From RGIG2041 sp045578865 (lineage in GTDB: Bacteria > Bacillota > Clostridia > UBA1381 > UMGS1253), in the NCBI GenBank assembly GCA_045578865.1, contig JAZNLB010000003.1:1-64000 (forward strand): DNA of 64,000 nt, given 5' to 3'. A program made the translations under genes and the position numbers. The notes below the pieces were generated by a model, which ran no database searches, was not told the origin of the DNA, and saw only the letters and a list, made by a program, of their open reading frames with translations. Below, in pieces: positions 16,283-25,374 of the stretch. Each line of letters starts with the position of its first letter. Position 1 is the first letter of the stretch.

Positions 16283-17128
16283 ATGAAACCGGAAAGAGTA
16301 AAAGAACTGGCACAAATTGCCAATCGTGTTCGTAAAAGCATCTTAACGGGTGTTTACAGCGCGAAAAGCGGTCATCCGGGCGGCTCGCTGTCCATTGCAG
16401 ATGTGCTGACCGTACTGTATTTTGATGAAATGAATGTAGACCCGAAAAATCCGAAGGACCCGAAGCGTGACCGCTTCGTGCTTTCGAAGGGTCACTGTGC
16501 GCCGGCACTGTACGGGGTGTTGGCAGAGCGTGGATTTTTTGACCCGTCTGAGCTTGTGAATTTGCGTAAGATGGGGCACTTTTTACAGGGACATCCGGAC
16601 ATGAAGGGTGTTCCGGGTATAGATATGTCCACTGGCTCGCTCGGTCAGGGTGTTGCGGCAGCAGGCGGTATGGCGAAGGCAGCAAAAATCGATGGCTCTG
16701 ACTACCGTGTATATGCGGCACTCGGTGACGGTGAAATCGAAGAAGGTGAAGTATGGGAAGCAGCAATGTTTGCAGCGCACCACAAACTCGATAACCTCAC
16801 AATTTTTGTGGACAACAACAATTTGCAGATCGACGGTGACATTCGCACTGTAATGAATCCGCATCCGATTGATGAAAAGTACAAGGCATTTGGCTTCCAT
16901 GTAATTTGTATTGACGGTCACGACCTTGAAGCGATTGCAGATGCGATTGCTGAAGCAAAGACCGTAAAGGGCAAGCCGACAGCGGTTATCTGCTCGACGA
17001 TAAAGGGCAAGGGCGTTTCCTTTATGGAAAACAACTACGGCTGGCACGGTAAAGCACCAAGCGAAGACGAGTACAATAAGGCTATGGCTGAATTGGAAGC
17101 CATTGATAAAGAATTGGAGGTGCTTTAA
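16283..17128 (+). CDS. Transketolase, N-terminal subunit
   Basis: 281 residues carrying the thiamine diphosphate-binding half of a split transketolase. Visible: SGHPGGSLS near residue 31, KGHCAPALYG near 73, and the TPP motif GDGEIEEGEVWEA near 149 ending in NN. It moves two-carbon ketol units in the non-oxidative pentose phosphate pathway. GGAGGAAT precedes the ATG. The gene is 2 nt before its partner; both halves are needed for activity. Confidence 0.93.
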   Translation: MKPERVKELAQIANRVRKSILTGVYSAKSGHPGGSLSIADVLTVLYFDEMNVDPKNPKDPKRDRFVLSKGHCAPALYGVLAERGFFDPSELVNLRKMGHFLQGHPDMKGVPGIDMSTGSLGQGVAAAGGMAKAAKIDGSDYRVYAALGDGEIEEGEVWEAAMFAAHHKLDNLTIFVDNNNLQIDGDIRTVMNPHPIDEKYKAFGFHVICIDGHDLEAIADAIAEAKTVKGKPTAVICSTIKGKGVSFMENNYGWHGKAPSEDEYNKAMAELEAIDKELEVL

Positions 17129-17130
17129 TC

Positions 17131-18078
17131 ATGGCAGAATTAAAACCGATTGCAACCAGACTTGCGTTTGGTGAAGAACTTGCCGAGATTGGCGGCAGAG
17201 AAGATATTGTAGTTTTGGATGCAGACCTGAGTAAGTCAACGATGACCTACATTTTTAAAGAAAAGTATCCGGAGCGTTTTGTGAATTGTGGTATTGCAGA
17301 AGGCAACATGATGACAACGGCGGCAGGTCTTGCCTCCACAGGCAAAAAAGTATTTGCGGCTTCTTTTGCGATGTTTTCTACGGGTAGAGCATATGAGCAA
17401 ATCAGAAACTCTATCGCATACCCGAATTTAGGTGTTTGCGTTGTTGGTTCGCACGCAGGTCTCACTGTTGGCGAGGACGGCGCATCGCATCAATGTATTG
17501 AAGATGTTGCGCTGATGCGTGCAATGCCGAATATGACTGTAATTTCTCCGGCAGACGGTACGGAAACCAAAGCGGCTCTGCGTGCGATTGCGGACTACAA
17601 GGGTCCGGTGTATCTGCGTGTTTGCCGTCTGGCTATGCCGATTTTATTTGATCCGGACGAATACGGCACATTTGAAATTGGAAAGGGCAAGGTGTTGCGT
17701 GAGGGCAGCGATATTGCAATTATCGGTTCCGGCCTTTTGCTTCATGAGGCTGTAAAGGCTGCACAGGCGCTTGAAGAGCAAGGTATTAGCGTAAGATTGG
17801 TAGATATTGCGACCATTAAACCGCTTGATGAAGAATTGGTAATTGAATCTGCAAAGAAATGCGGCGCCGTTTTGGTGTGTGAAGAGCATAATGTGATTGG
17901 TGGTCTCGGCGGCGCGGTTGCAGAAACCCTTTCTAAAAACTGCCCAACCATTATGGATATTATCGGCGTAAAGGATACCTTCGGTTGCTCCGGTGATCCA
18001 ATGCAGTTGTTGGAAAAATTTGAAATGAGTGCTTCGCATATTGAAAAAGCAGCTAAGGCACTTATTGCAAAGAAATAA
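17131..18078 (+). CDS. Transketolase, C-terminal subunit
   Basis: 315 residues: the pyrimidine-binding and C-terminal domains. GIAEGNMMTTAAGLA (about 54-68) carries the catalytic Glu that activates TPP, followed by SHAGLTVGEDGASHQ and the transketolase C-domain ending in CSGDP. GGAGGTGC in the last codons of the first subunit gene is its ribosome binding site. The split arrangement is common in Clostridia. A terminator follows. Confidence 0.94.
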   Translation: MAELKPIATRLAFGEELAEIGGREDIVVLDADLSKSTMTYIFKEKYPERFVNCGIAEGNMMTTAAGLASTGKKVFAASFAMFSTGRAYEQIRNSIAYPNLGVCVVGSHAGLTVGEDGASHQCIEDVALMRAMPNMTVISPADGTETKAALRAIADYKGPVYLRVCRLAMPILFDPDEYGTFEIGKGKVLREGSDIAIIGSGLLLHEAVKAAQALEEQGISVRLVDIATIKPLDEELVIESAKKCGAVLVCEEHNVIGGLGGAVAETLSKNCPTIMDIIGVKDTFGCSGDPMQLLEKFEMSASHIEKAAKALIAKK

Positions 18079-18088
18079 TTTGAGGAAA

Positions 18089-18122
18089 CAAAAAATCTCT
18101 CCACTATGCGGAGAGATTTTTT
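18089..18122 (+). terminator. Intrinsic terminator after transketolase genes
   Basis: AAAAATCTCTCC / GGAGAGATTTTTT stem with a 7-nt loop; T6 tail. The A run on the left lets it also serve the convergent deacetylase gene. Confidence 0.88.
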
Positions 18123-18167
18123 AATTGGTTACTTTAATTTTGTCTTTGCCCAATCGGGCATAACTTT

Positions 18168-19451
18168 TTAAGGCATGTTATAATACACGCTGTCTACATC
18201 AAAGAAGGTTTTGTTGATGAAATCCTTTTTAGTACGCATATTGTAGCGGTCGAGGTTCAAACGCTCTGAGAAGAGTACCCCCTCGTCCGTTTCATAGGTA
18301 CGCATCGCCGGGCTGACCGGACAAAAGATGTTGTAGCCCATATTTTTCATGTATTGCAAGCGGTCATCGCCTTCCGGGAGAAAATAGCCGAAAGGACTGA
18401 TGTAGATATCGGTGTTGTGGATCAAGTCTGCGATGCGCTCTTTAAAGCGGTTTGTATCATAGGTTAGGTCTTCCATTTCCACACCGCCGTCGCGAAAATA
18501 GTCGTTGTGCGTGTAGCTGTGGCATGCAAGAAGCCAACCGGTATCGAGTAGTTTTTGCGTGATTTTGAGCGCCTCAGCCTTTGCCTTTTCCTGTTCTTCA
18601 CCTTCAAGCTTTACGGTGCGGTAGCCAAAAACGCCCTCGTACCCCGTCACGGCAACAATGCCTTTTGCTCCCCGCCAAGAAAAGTCGGGGTGTTCGCGCA
18701 CAAATTCATCGAGAATCGGCATTACATCGCCGTCGTAAGTAACGATAACTTCGCCGCTCGGCGTGGTTACTTCGCACGCAAGATTTCCTTCGTCATTGAT
18801 TACAAGTCTGTCTGCAAAGCCGTCGCCTTTCATATATTCGTAGTAGTTTACATCGTCAATGGAAATGATGAGGGGTTTTTTCCCCGGCGGCAGTAAAATT
18901 TCACCGTCTGCCTTGACTTGGTCGAGCGGAAAGAGTATAAAGTCGCGCTCGTAGAGTTGCGGCAGCATCGCCTTAAACTCGGAAACGGTGGTCATCCACA
19001 TATCGTAGCCTTCGTGTTTGTAGTCGCCGTCAAAGGCGAGTTCGGGGTAGATAATCAAACTGTGGAAAAAGACATGATAATACTGTCCGTCATAGGGAAC
19101 AAGAGCCGCCTTTGCCGTTTCGATTTCTTGTTTTAATGTAAGCACTGCCTCTTTTTGTGCATACTTGGATTCGGAAAGCAGCGTCAGCGCCTCATCGTAA
19201 AAATAACTTTTGGAGAGTGCTCTTGCCTCCTCGAGCGTTGTATCGAGTTTGGAGGCAGACGACTGACCGCTGTTTTGCATGCAACTTTGTATACCAAGCA
19301 CGAGACCCGCAATCAGGACAAGCGCGCCGAGTAACAGTATAATTAAGCGCCAGGGCAAGTGTGTTTTTCGCTTTTTGGGCGGTCTTCCCGGTTGCACTGC
19401 GCCGATGGATTCGAGCAAATCTTCTCTGGATATTTCGAGGGAATTGTTCAT
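18168..19451 (-). CDS. Membrane-anchored polysaccharide deacetylase family protein
   Basis: 427 residues: a cytoplasmic basic stretch, one membrane segment (about 34-55), a linker, then a NodB-like domain outside the cell. The metal triad fits the family: ISIDD near residue 196 for the Asp pair and HSYTH near 313 for the two His, followed by a PFGYF motif. It probably removes acetyl groups from cell wall or surface polysaccharide. The NodB segment is interrupted by an insert (about 215-290) containing a second acidic strand VTYDGD. AGGAGAACC precedes the ATG. It is divergent from trxB, with a palindrome over its -35 box. Confidence 0.82.
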   Translation of the reverse strand: MNNSLEISREDLLESIGAVQPGRPPKKRKTHLPWRLIILLLGALVLIAGLVLGIQSCMQNSGQSSASKLDTTLEEARALSKSYFYDEALTLLSESKYAQKEAVLTLKQEIETAKAALVPYDGQYYHVFFHSLIIYPELAFDGDYKHEGYDMWMTTVSEFKAMLPQLYERDFILFPLDQVKADGEILLPPGKKPLIISIDDVNYYEYMKGDGFADRLVINDEGNLACEVTTPSGEVIVTYDGDVMPILDEFVREHPDFSWRGAKGIVAVTGYEGVFGYRTVKLEGEEQEKAKAEALKITQKLLDTGWLLACHSYTHNDYFRDGGVEMEDLTYDTNRFKERIADLIHNTDIYISPFGYFLPEGDDRLQYMKNMGYNIFCPVSPAMRTYETDEGVLFSERLNLDRYNMRTKKDFINKTFFDVDSVYYNMP

Positions 19452-19483
19452 AACGGTTCTCCTTTATAGCAAATCTTAAATTC

Positions 19484-19526
19484 ATTATAAAGGAGAAAAT
19501 ACAATTTGTCGATATAATTCGACAAA
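19484..19526 (-). promoter_or_regulatory. Promoter of deacetylase gene with overlapping palindrome
   Basis: On the minus strand TCGACA (-35, 19507-19512) and TATAAT (-10, 19484-19489), 17-bp spacer. TTTGTCGA...TCGACAAA (19505-19512/19519-19526) is a perfect 8-bp inverted repeat with a 6-bp centre covering the -35 box: a probable operator. Confidence 0.65.
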
Positions 19527-19566
19527 ATTTGCAAAAAAATATGGCAGAAAAAAGTCAACAAACAGA

Positions 19567-19595
19567 TTGAAATTTGCGGCTGAATTGGGTATAAT
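19567..19595 (+). promoter_or_regulatory. Promoter of trxB
   Basis: TTGAAA 19567-19572 and TATAAT 19590-19595, 17-bp spacer, 43 nt ahead of the trxB start. Confidence 0.75.
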
Positions 19596-19637
19596 TATAA
19601 TGTAATTTAAAGTTAGATGTGGAAAAGAGGAACAATC

Positions 19638-20543
19638 ATGTATGATATTTTGATATTCGGTGCCGGAACGGCGGGACTTACGGCGGCGATTTATGGCGTT
19701 CGTGCAGGCAGAAAGGTTGCTGTTTTGGAGGAGGGCGTGTACGGCGGACAGATTGTGAATACCTTGGAGATTGAAAACTATCCTGGCATTGCTAAGGTTT
19801 CGGGAGTGGATTATGCGACCGGTCTTTTTGAACAGGCAACGAATCTCGGTGCAGAAGTCATGTTTGATGCCCCGGTGTCGGTAGAAAAAACGGATGGTTT
19901 TGTCGTGCAGACCAGACGCGGCAAGACGCTGGAGGCTAAGTCGCTGATTTTGGCGGTCGGCGCGAAGAACAGACCGCTCGGCGTGGACGGTGAAGAAAAA
20001 TTTGTGGGGCGCGGCATTTCGTACTGTGCAACATGTGACGGCGCATTTTTCAAAGGCAAGGATGTGGCGGTGGTCGGTGGCGGTAATACGGCCATTGACG
20101 ATGCGTTGTTTTTGACGGACTACTGTAATAAGGTGTATTTAATTCATCGCAGACAGGGCTTTCGTGCCGAGGAAGCAAAACTGGCACTTTTACGAGAAAA
20201 GAAGAATCTTGAATTTGTGCTCGACAGTGTGGTTGAAGCCGTGCAGGGTGAAGATAAACTGGCGGGTGTCACTATAAAAAACAAGGTGACAGAGGCGGTG
20301 GAGCACCTGGCGCTTGACGGCATATTTGTTGCGGTGGGACAGGTTCCGGCAACCAAGATTGCCGAAGGGCTTGTGGCGCTGGACGATTATGGTTATATCG
20401 TAGCAGGTGAAGATTGCAAGACGAGCGCTGAGGGCATTTTTGCGGCAGGCGACTGTCGCACAAAGCAGATTCGTCAGTTGGTAACTGCGGCGGCGGATGG
20501 TGCGGTGGCGGCGCTTGCGGCTTGCGAGTATATTCGTAAATAA
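19638..20543 (+). CDS. trxB: Thioredoxin reductase (NADPH-type flavoprotein)
   Basis: 301 residues. The FAD loop GAGTAGLTAAIYGVRAG is near the N-terminus, the redox-active CATC pair is near residue 131-134 (ISYCATCDGAFF), the NAD(P)H loop VVGGGNTAIDDA follows, and the C-terminal FAD motif GIFAAGDC. It keeps thioredoxin reduced. The ATG at 19638 is preferred: AAAAGAGG lies 7-8 nt upstream, while the ATG at 19617 lies 5' of it. A DUF3006-like small gene follows 10 nt downstream. Confidence 0.95.
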   Translation: MYDILIFGAGTAGLTAAIYGVRAGRKVAVLEEGVYGGQIVNTLEIENYPGIAKVSGVDYATGLFEQATNLGAEVMFDAPVSVEKTDGFVVQTRRGKTLEAKSLILAVGAKNRPLGVDGEEKFVGRGISYCATCDGAFFKGKDVAVVGGGNTAIDDALFLTDYCNKVYLIHRRQGFRAEEAKLALLREKKNLEFVLDSVVEAVQGEDKLAGVTIKNKVTEAVEHLALDGIFVAVGQVPATKIAEGLVALDDYGYIVAGEDCKTSAEGIFAAGDCRTKQIRQLVTAAADGAVAALAACEYIRK

Positions 20544-20553
20544 CGGGGGCGGC

Positions 20554-20718
20554 ATGGACGAGAAATTTTATACGGTAGCAAGAATTGAAGGGGAGTATGC
20601 CGTTTTAAAAAACGAGCAGGACGGCGGCGAAGTCTTTATCGCGCTTGCACTTCTGCCGTTCGGTGCGGATTTGGGTGTGCTCTTAAAATATGCGAATTTT
20701 GAATACAGTATATGTTGA
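20554..20718 (+). CDS. Small DUF3006-like protein
   Basis: 54 residues beginning at ATG 20554, preceded by a weak GGGGGCGG. The pattern (YTVARIEGEYAVLKNEQDGG, then ALLPFGADLGVLL) matches the short beta-barrel DUF3006 family, whose members read RIEGdyAVle...LP.g...Gdvl. Function is unknown. It is cotranscribed with trxB and ends at a strong terminator. Confidence 0.65.
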   Translation: MDEKFYTVARIEGEYAVLKNEQDGGEVFIALALLPFGADLGVLLKYANFEYSIC

Positions 20719-20720
20719 AG

Positions 20721-20753
20721 GAAGCGGTGATTTTTAATTCACCGCTTCTTTTT
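20721..20753. terminator. Bidirectional terminator, trxB operon / flippase
   Basis: GAAGCGGTGA (20721-20730) and TCACCGCTTC (20739-20748) form a perfect 10-bp stem with T5 following. It overlaps the 3' end of the convergent flippase gene. Confidence 0.9.
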
Positions 20754-22256
20754 GATTTGTCGCAGCAGGGCTATGTCCGATGCCGTGACCGTGCCGCTGA
20801 GCACGGCAAACAGACAAAAGACGGCTGAAAAAATCAAAATGCCGCCAAACAGCGCATACGGACCTGCAAAAAATTGCTTATAGACTTGCAGACAAAGCAT
20901 GGCAAGGGCACAGGACAGAATCGGCATAGAGATTTGGCGTGCGCGGATTCGGATGCCGCTCACCTGCACAAGGCGGCGCAGGCAAGCAAGCGAAGTATAC
21001 AGGTTGCTTACAATCATAATCCATAAAAAGCCATCAAGACCGTAGCGCGGAACAAAAAACCATACGGCGACGATGCGAAGGACAGAATTGGCTAAATTGT
21101 AGCGCAGTGTGGACATTTGCTGACCGAGGCCGTGTAGAAGACCGGTAGCAATGCTCTCTAAATACATCAGCGGCAAAATCGGGGCGAGGAAAGCGAGCAG
21201 ATAGCCTACATGCTCGTCTTTATAGAGTAGGTTTGCAATTTCGTTCGGGTAAGTCATAAACACGCCGGCAATCAAAAGCGAGGAAACAAAAGTGATGCGT
21301 AGTGCAAAGTGCGAGGAGCGAACAATGCCGGTTTTTTGTTTTTTTGCATCAAATTCCGAAAGTTCGGGGACTAAGAGTGTCGAAAGTGCGTTTAAAAAAG
21401 AAGCCGGGAAAAACAGAGCAGGCAGAGCCATCCCTTTGAGCATACCGAATTGTGCAATAGCGTGCGTATTATCGCCGGAGAAACTTGTCAGCGCTTGCGG
21501 TACAAGCAAGTTTTCCGCTGTATGCAAGGCAGTGTTGATGTGTCCTGTGAAAGCGATGGGCAAAAACACAGCGAGCAGGCGGGGAAAAACAGAAGTGATT
21601 TTGTGTGTGGAGGGCATGAGGTTTTTTTCGTCCTTTTTATAGAAGGCTGCCAGATAAATGCAGGCGGCAACTTCGCTGACTGCATTGCCGAGCACAATGG
21701 CGACGCAGGCATAGCCCAGACCGTGCTTTGCCATCGGGCGAAGTAAAAGCCATACGGCAAGAATCCGAATGATTTGTTCAAGTAGTTGGGAATCTGATGG
21801 TGTTTTGGCATTGCGTCTGGCCATAAAGTAGCCTTTAAAGCAAGCGCTGACAGACATAAACGGCAGACCAAGCGATAAAATCCGCAAAGAAAGTGCGGTG
21901 CGGCTATCGGAGAGCCAATGCAGGGCGAGTGTGTCTGCAAACAGATACAGACACAGGCAAGCGCCGCAACCGAGAGTCAGCGCAAGCGGCAGAGCCTTTT
22001 TTAAAATGGTTTGGACTGCCTCTTTGCCGCCCATGGGGGCATCTTGTGCAATCAGTCGCGTAACCGCAAGGCTGAGGCCGGCGGTTGCAAGGGCACCGGC
22101 AAAAGTATAGACGGAGAAAATCAATGCGTGCAGTCCCATACCTTCAGCACCGATTTGACTTGCGATATATATACGCATGCCCATGCCTGCTGTACGCAAA
22201 AGCAGGGAGGTTATGGTTAAAATGGCTGCGTTTTTGACGAATGTTCGTTTCTGCAT
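20739..22256 (-). CDS. Polysaccharide/lipid II flippase family protein (SpoVB/MurJ-like)
   Basis: 505 residues with about 14 hydrophobic helices of the MOP exporter superfamily. The N-terminus (AAILTITSLLLRTAGMGMRIYIASQIGAEGMGLH) is the signature of SpoVB-type proteins, which move lipid-linked cell wall or cortex precursors across the membrane. The ATG at 22256 has AAGGAGC 9 nt upstream; the ATG at 22280 lies 5' of that site. No linked synthesis genes are present, so sporulation cortex versus general wall function cannot be told apart. Confidence 0.88.
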   Translation of the reverse strand: MQKRTFVKNAAILTITSLLLRTAGMGMRIYIASQIGAEGMGLHALIFSVYTFAGALATAGLSLAVTRLIAQDAPMGGKEAVQTILKKALPLALTLGCGACLCLYLFADTLALHWLSDSRTALSLRILSLGLPFMSVSACFKGYFMARRNAKTPSDSQLLEQIIRILAVWLLLRPMAKHGLGYACVAIVLGNAVSEVAACIYLAAFYKKDEKNLMPSTHKITSVFPRLLAVFLPIAFTGHINTALHTAENLLVPQALTSFSGDNTHAIAQFGMLKGMALPALFFPASFLNALSTLLVPELSEFDAKKQKTGIVRSSHFALRITFVSSLLIAGVFMTYPNEIANLLYKDEHVGYLLAFLAPILPLMYLESIATGLLHGLGQQMSTLRYNLANSVLRIVAVWFFVPRYGLDGFLWIMIVSNLYTSLACLRRLVQVSGIRIRARQISMPILSCALAMLCLQVYKQFFAGPYALFGGILIFSAVFCLFAVLSGTVTASDIALLRQIKKKR

Positions 22257-22405
22257 ACGGACTTTGCTCCTTTGGGTCATAGTACTAAACTATATGGATT
22301 TTCACATAAGAATATCCGTCAAATTGTTAAAATAATAACTATGGTTGCCTAAACAAGAAGAGTGTGATAAGATTATATAATAACAGAAAAAAGGGGGCGT
22401 ACAAT

Positions 22406-23731
22406 ATGGCATTAACCTTTAAAGGCGGTGTGCATCCGGCGGACAACAAGCAACAGTCCAATAAAATTCCGATCCGCAATATCGGTGGCTGTGGCGAGCA
22501 TATCTATCCGGTGCAACAGCATATTGGTGCACCGCTGACGCCGACGGTGGCTGAGGGTGACCGTGTGTATGTCGGCACGAAAATTGCAGATGCTGAAAGT
22601 TTTGTATCTGCACCGATTCACAGTTCAGTTTCAGGAACGGTGAAAGCGATTGAACCGAGACTGCACCCGAACGGCAGCAGGATATTAAGTATTATCGTGG
22701 AAAATGATTTTGAGTATGAACTCGATGAGAATATTGAACCCAAGGGTGAAATAGAGGATTTAAGTCCGAAGGAGATTATAGAAATTGTGCGTGAGGCAGG
22801 TATTGTCGGCATGGGCGGCGCAGGCTTTCCGACGCATGTAAAACTTTCGCCTCCTCCAGACAAAAAGATTACACATGTGATTGTCAACGGGGCCGAGTGT
22901 GAGCCGTATTTAACGAGCGACCATCGTGCCATGGTAGAGCGCCCGGACCAGATCATTTACGGCCTGCGTGCGGTGATGCACATTTTCGGTTTAAAAAACG
23001 GTTATGTGGCGATTGAAAACAATAAGCCGGATGCCATTCGCGCGGTGCGCGCGGCAGCAGGAGACGGCATTGAGGTTAAGGTATTAAAGAAAAAGTATCC
23101 GCAAGGTTCTGAAAAGCATATTATTTATGCGGTAACAGGACGCGAAGTGCCGTCGGGCGGTTTGCCTGCAGATGTGGGTGTGGTTGTGCTCAATGTGGAT
23201 ACGGTGACCAGCATCGGTATTGCACTAATGACGGGTATGCCGGCCATTCGCAGAATTGTAACGGTTTCGGGTGATGCCATGAAGAAAACCGCCAATTTTG
23301 AAGTGCGTACAGGCACACCGTTTCGTCATGTGTTTGCCGAGGCAGGTGGCTTTGCCGTTGAACCTGTAAAGATTTTGCAGGGCGGTCCGATGATGGGTAT
23401 TGCACAGTCGAGCCTGGATGTACCGGTTACGAAGGCCACATCGGCACTCTTGGCGCTTGCACGCAGTGAAGCGGTATATGATGACACACAGGCTTGCATC
23501 CGTTGCGGTCGATGTGTAAAGGCTTGCCCGATGCACCTGGTACCGATGATGCTTAATAACTACGCAAAGGAAAATGACTTGGAGATGTGCGACAAACTCC
23601 ATGTCACAGATTGTATCGAGTGCGGCAGTTGTGCATATATCTGCCCTGCAAGAAAGCATCTTGTTTCTAATATCCGCGTAGCAAAACAGGCTGTGCTTGC
23701 AAAGCGCAGAGCGCAAGCGGCGAAAAAATAA
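22406..23731 (+). CDS. rnfC: Rnf complex subunit C
   Basis: 441 residues: the peripheral NADH-binding subunit of the ferredoxin:NAD+ oxidoreductase, which couples electron flow to Na+ or H+ export. Visible: the N-terminal GGVHP block, GMGGAGFPTHVK with the NADH/FMN-binding region, and two 4Fe-4S motifs CIRCGRCVKACP (near 368) and CIECGSCAYICP (near 407). The ATG at 22406 sits after AGGGGGCG; an upstream in-frame ATG at 22364 lacks a site. It heads the six-gene rnfCDGEAB operon, the order usual in Clostridia. Confidence 0.96.
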   Translation: MALTFKGGVHPADNKQQSNKIPIRNIGGCGEHIYPVQQHIGAPLTPTVAEGDRVYVGTKIADAESFVSAPIHSSVSGTVKAIEPRLHPNGSRILSIIVENDFEYELDENIEPKGEIEDLSPKEIIEIVREAGIVGMGGAGFPTHVKLSPPPDKKITHVIVNGAECEPYLTSDHRAMVERPDQIIYGLRAVMHIFGLKNGYVAIENNKPDAIRAVRAAAGDGIEVKVLKKKYPQGSEKHIIYAVTGREVPSGGLPADVGVVVLNVDTVTSIGIALMTGMPAIRRIVTVSGDAMKKTANFEVRTGTPFRHVFAEAGGFAVEPVKILQGGPMMGIAQSSLDVPVTKATSALLALARSEAVYDDTQACIRCGRCVKACPMHLVPMMLNNYAKENDLEMCDKLHVTDCIECGSCAYICPARKHLVSNIRVAKQAVLAKRRAQAAKK

Positions 23732-23750
23732 GTTGAGGGGAAAAGTGTAT

Positions 23751-24782
23751 ATGACAAACGAAAAATTTGTAGTTTCGGCATCGCCGCATATCGTCAGTGA
23801 AAATACGACACAGCGTGCTATGCTGGATGTAATTATAGCGTTGATGCCTGCGTTGCTTGCCGGTTGGTATATCTTCGGTCTTAGGGCGCTTTTGGTTGCG
23901 GTTGTTTGTGTGTGCACAAGTGTGGTTGCGGAATTTGTTTATCAGTGGCTCTATTTTGGTGTACAAATTAAAAACGAGCAAGGCATGGCGTTTGGGAAAG
24001 CGCTTTCGCTTGCGGGAAAGAAAAGCACGATCGGCGATTTATCCGCTGCAGTAACCGGCCTGTTACTGGCATTGAATATGCCGCCGAGCATTCCTTTGTG
24101 GATGGTCATGATTGGCTGTGTGTTTGCCATCGTGCTTGTAAAGCAACTTTTCGGCGGTCTTGGGCATAACTTTGTCAATCCGGCATTGGCGGCGAGAGCA
24201 TTTATGCTTTCGGCGTGGCCTGTGCAGATGACATCGTTTTCTGGCCCGGTTGGCAGTTTTGCAAAATTCAGCGTAGATGCGGTATCAAGCGCAACGCCGC
24301 TTTCGGCACTGAAACAGACGGGCAATGCGGCTGCAACGCTGCAGGATGCTTTCTTTGGAAACATCGGCGGTTGTATCGGCGAGGTGTGTGCTCTGGCAAT
24401 TTTAATCGGTGCGATTTACCTTTTGATGCGCGGCGTGATTGATTTGCGTATTCCGCTGATGTTTCTTGGTACTTTTGCCGTGCTGACCTTCTTTTTCGGT
24501 ACATACAAATATGATTTGCAGTTTGTACTTTTAAGTCTTTGCTCGGGCGGAATCATGCTCGGTGCATGGTTTATGGCAACGGACTATGTCACTACGCCTG
24601 TCACGAAGGGCGGGCATTGGATTTTCGGTTTGGGTTGCGGTATTATTACCTTCGCCATCCGTCGCTTCGGTGGTTATCCGGAGGGTGTAACCTATGCTAT
24701 CCTTCTTATGAATATTGCATCACCGCTTATAGACAAACTGGTGCATCCGCGAGTGTTCGGGGAGGTGAAAAAGCGTGGCTAA
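23751..24782 (+). CDS. rnfD: Rnf complex subunit D
   Basis: 343-residue membrane subunit with about nine hydrophobic helices. The covalent FMN-threonine site is the SSATPLSA stretch (about residue 180), preceded by NFVNPALAARAF typical of RnfD/NqrB. The start at 23751 follows GAGGGGAAAAG. Its end overlaps the rnfG start by 8 nt. Confidence 0.96.
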   Translation: MTNEKFVVSASPHIVSENTTQRAMLDVIIALMPALLAGWYIFGLRALLVAVVCVCTSVVAEFVYQWLYFGVQIKNEQGMAFGKALSLAGKKSTIGDLSAAVTGLLLALNMPPSIPLWMVMIGCVFAIVLVKQLFGGLGHNFVNPALAARAFMLSAWPVQMTSFSGPVGSFAKFSVDAVSSATPLSALKQTGNAAATLQDAFFGNIGGCIGEVCALAILIGAIYLLMRGVIDLRIPLMFLGTFAVLTFFFGTYKYDLQFVLLSLCSGGIMLGAWFMATDYVTTPVTKGGHWIFGLGCGIITFAIRRFGGYPEGVTYAILLMNIASPLIDKLVHPRVFGEVKKRG

Positions 24783-25374
24783 TGTAAAGGAAATCATAAA
24801 AAACGCCGTTGTATTGTTTTTGATTACGGCAGTCGTGGCGGCGCTTTTGGCCGGAGCAAACCTTTTAACGAAAGATAAGATTGCTAAAAACAGTCTCTTG
24901 GCTGAACAAGAGGCGCTTGCAGAGGTTATAGATGCCGACGACTTTGAAGTGACGCAGGATTTGGCGCTTCTGGAAACGGCGGAGCCGATTACGGCGGCGT
25001 ATGTTGCACAAAAAGATGGTGCACCGGCTGGCTGGTGTTTTAAGGTAGCACCGTCCGGCTACGGCGGCGAGATGGAACTGATTTTCGGGGTGGATAATAA
25101 TTTGGTGATTACCGGTGTCAGCGTGCTTTCGCACGGCGAGACCGCCGGCCTCGGTGCCAATATGACCAAACCGGAATTCCGCAGCCGTTTTGTAGGTAAA
25201 AAGGAAATTGCCGGTGTGGTAAAATCGGGCGCAAAAGACAATGAAATTCAGGCGCTTTCCGGCGCGACCATATCTTCAAAAGCTGTGGCGCGCGGCGCGC
25301 AGACAGCTTTGGATGCAGCGAATTTTTTGGCGCACACACCGGGCGTGGATTTTGAAAAGGAGGCGGCAAAATGA
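24775..25374 (+). CDS. rnfG: Rnf complex subunit G
   Basis: 199 residues with one N-terminal membrane helix and an external FMN-binding domain. The covalent flavin threonine lies in SGATISSKAV (about 162-171). A GTG start is chosen because GGAGGTG is 6 nt upstream and the frame opens inside the rnfD end. Its stop overlaps the rnfE start. Confidence 0.95.
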   Translation: MANVKEIIKNAVVLFLITAVVAALLAGANLLTKDKIAKNSLLAEQEALAEVIDADDFEVTQDLALLETAEPITAAYVAQKDGAPAGWCFKVAPSGYGGEMELIFGVDNNLVITGVSVLSHGETAGLGANMTKPEFRSRFVGKKEIAGVVKSGAKDNEIQALSGATISSKAVARGAQTALDAANFLAHTPGVDFEKEAAK

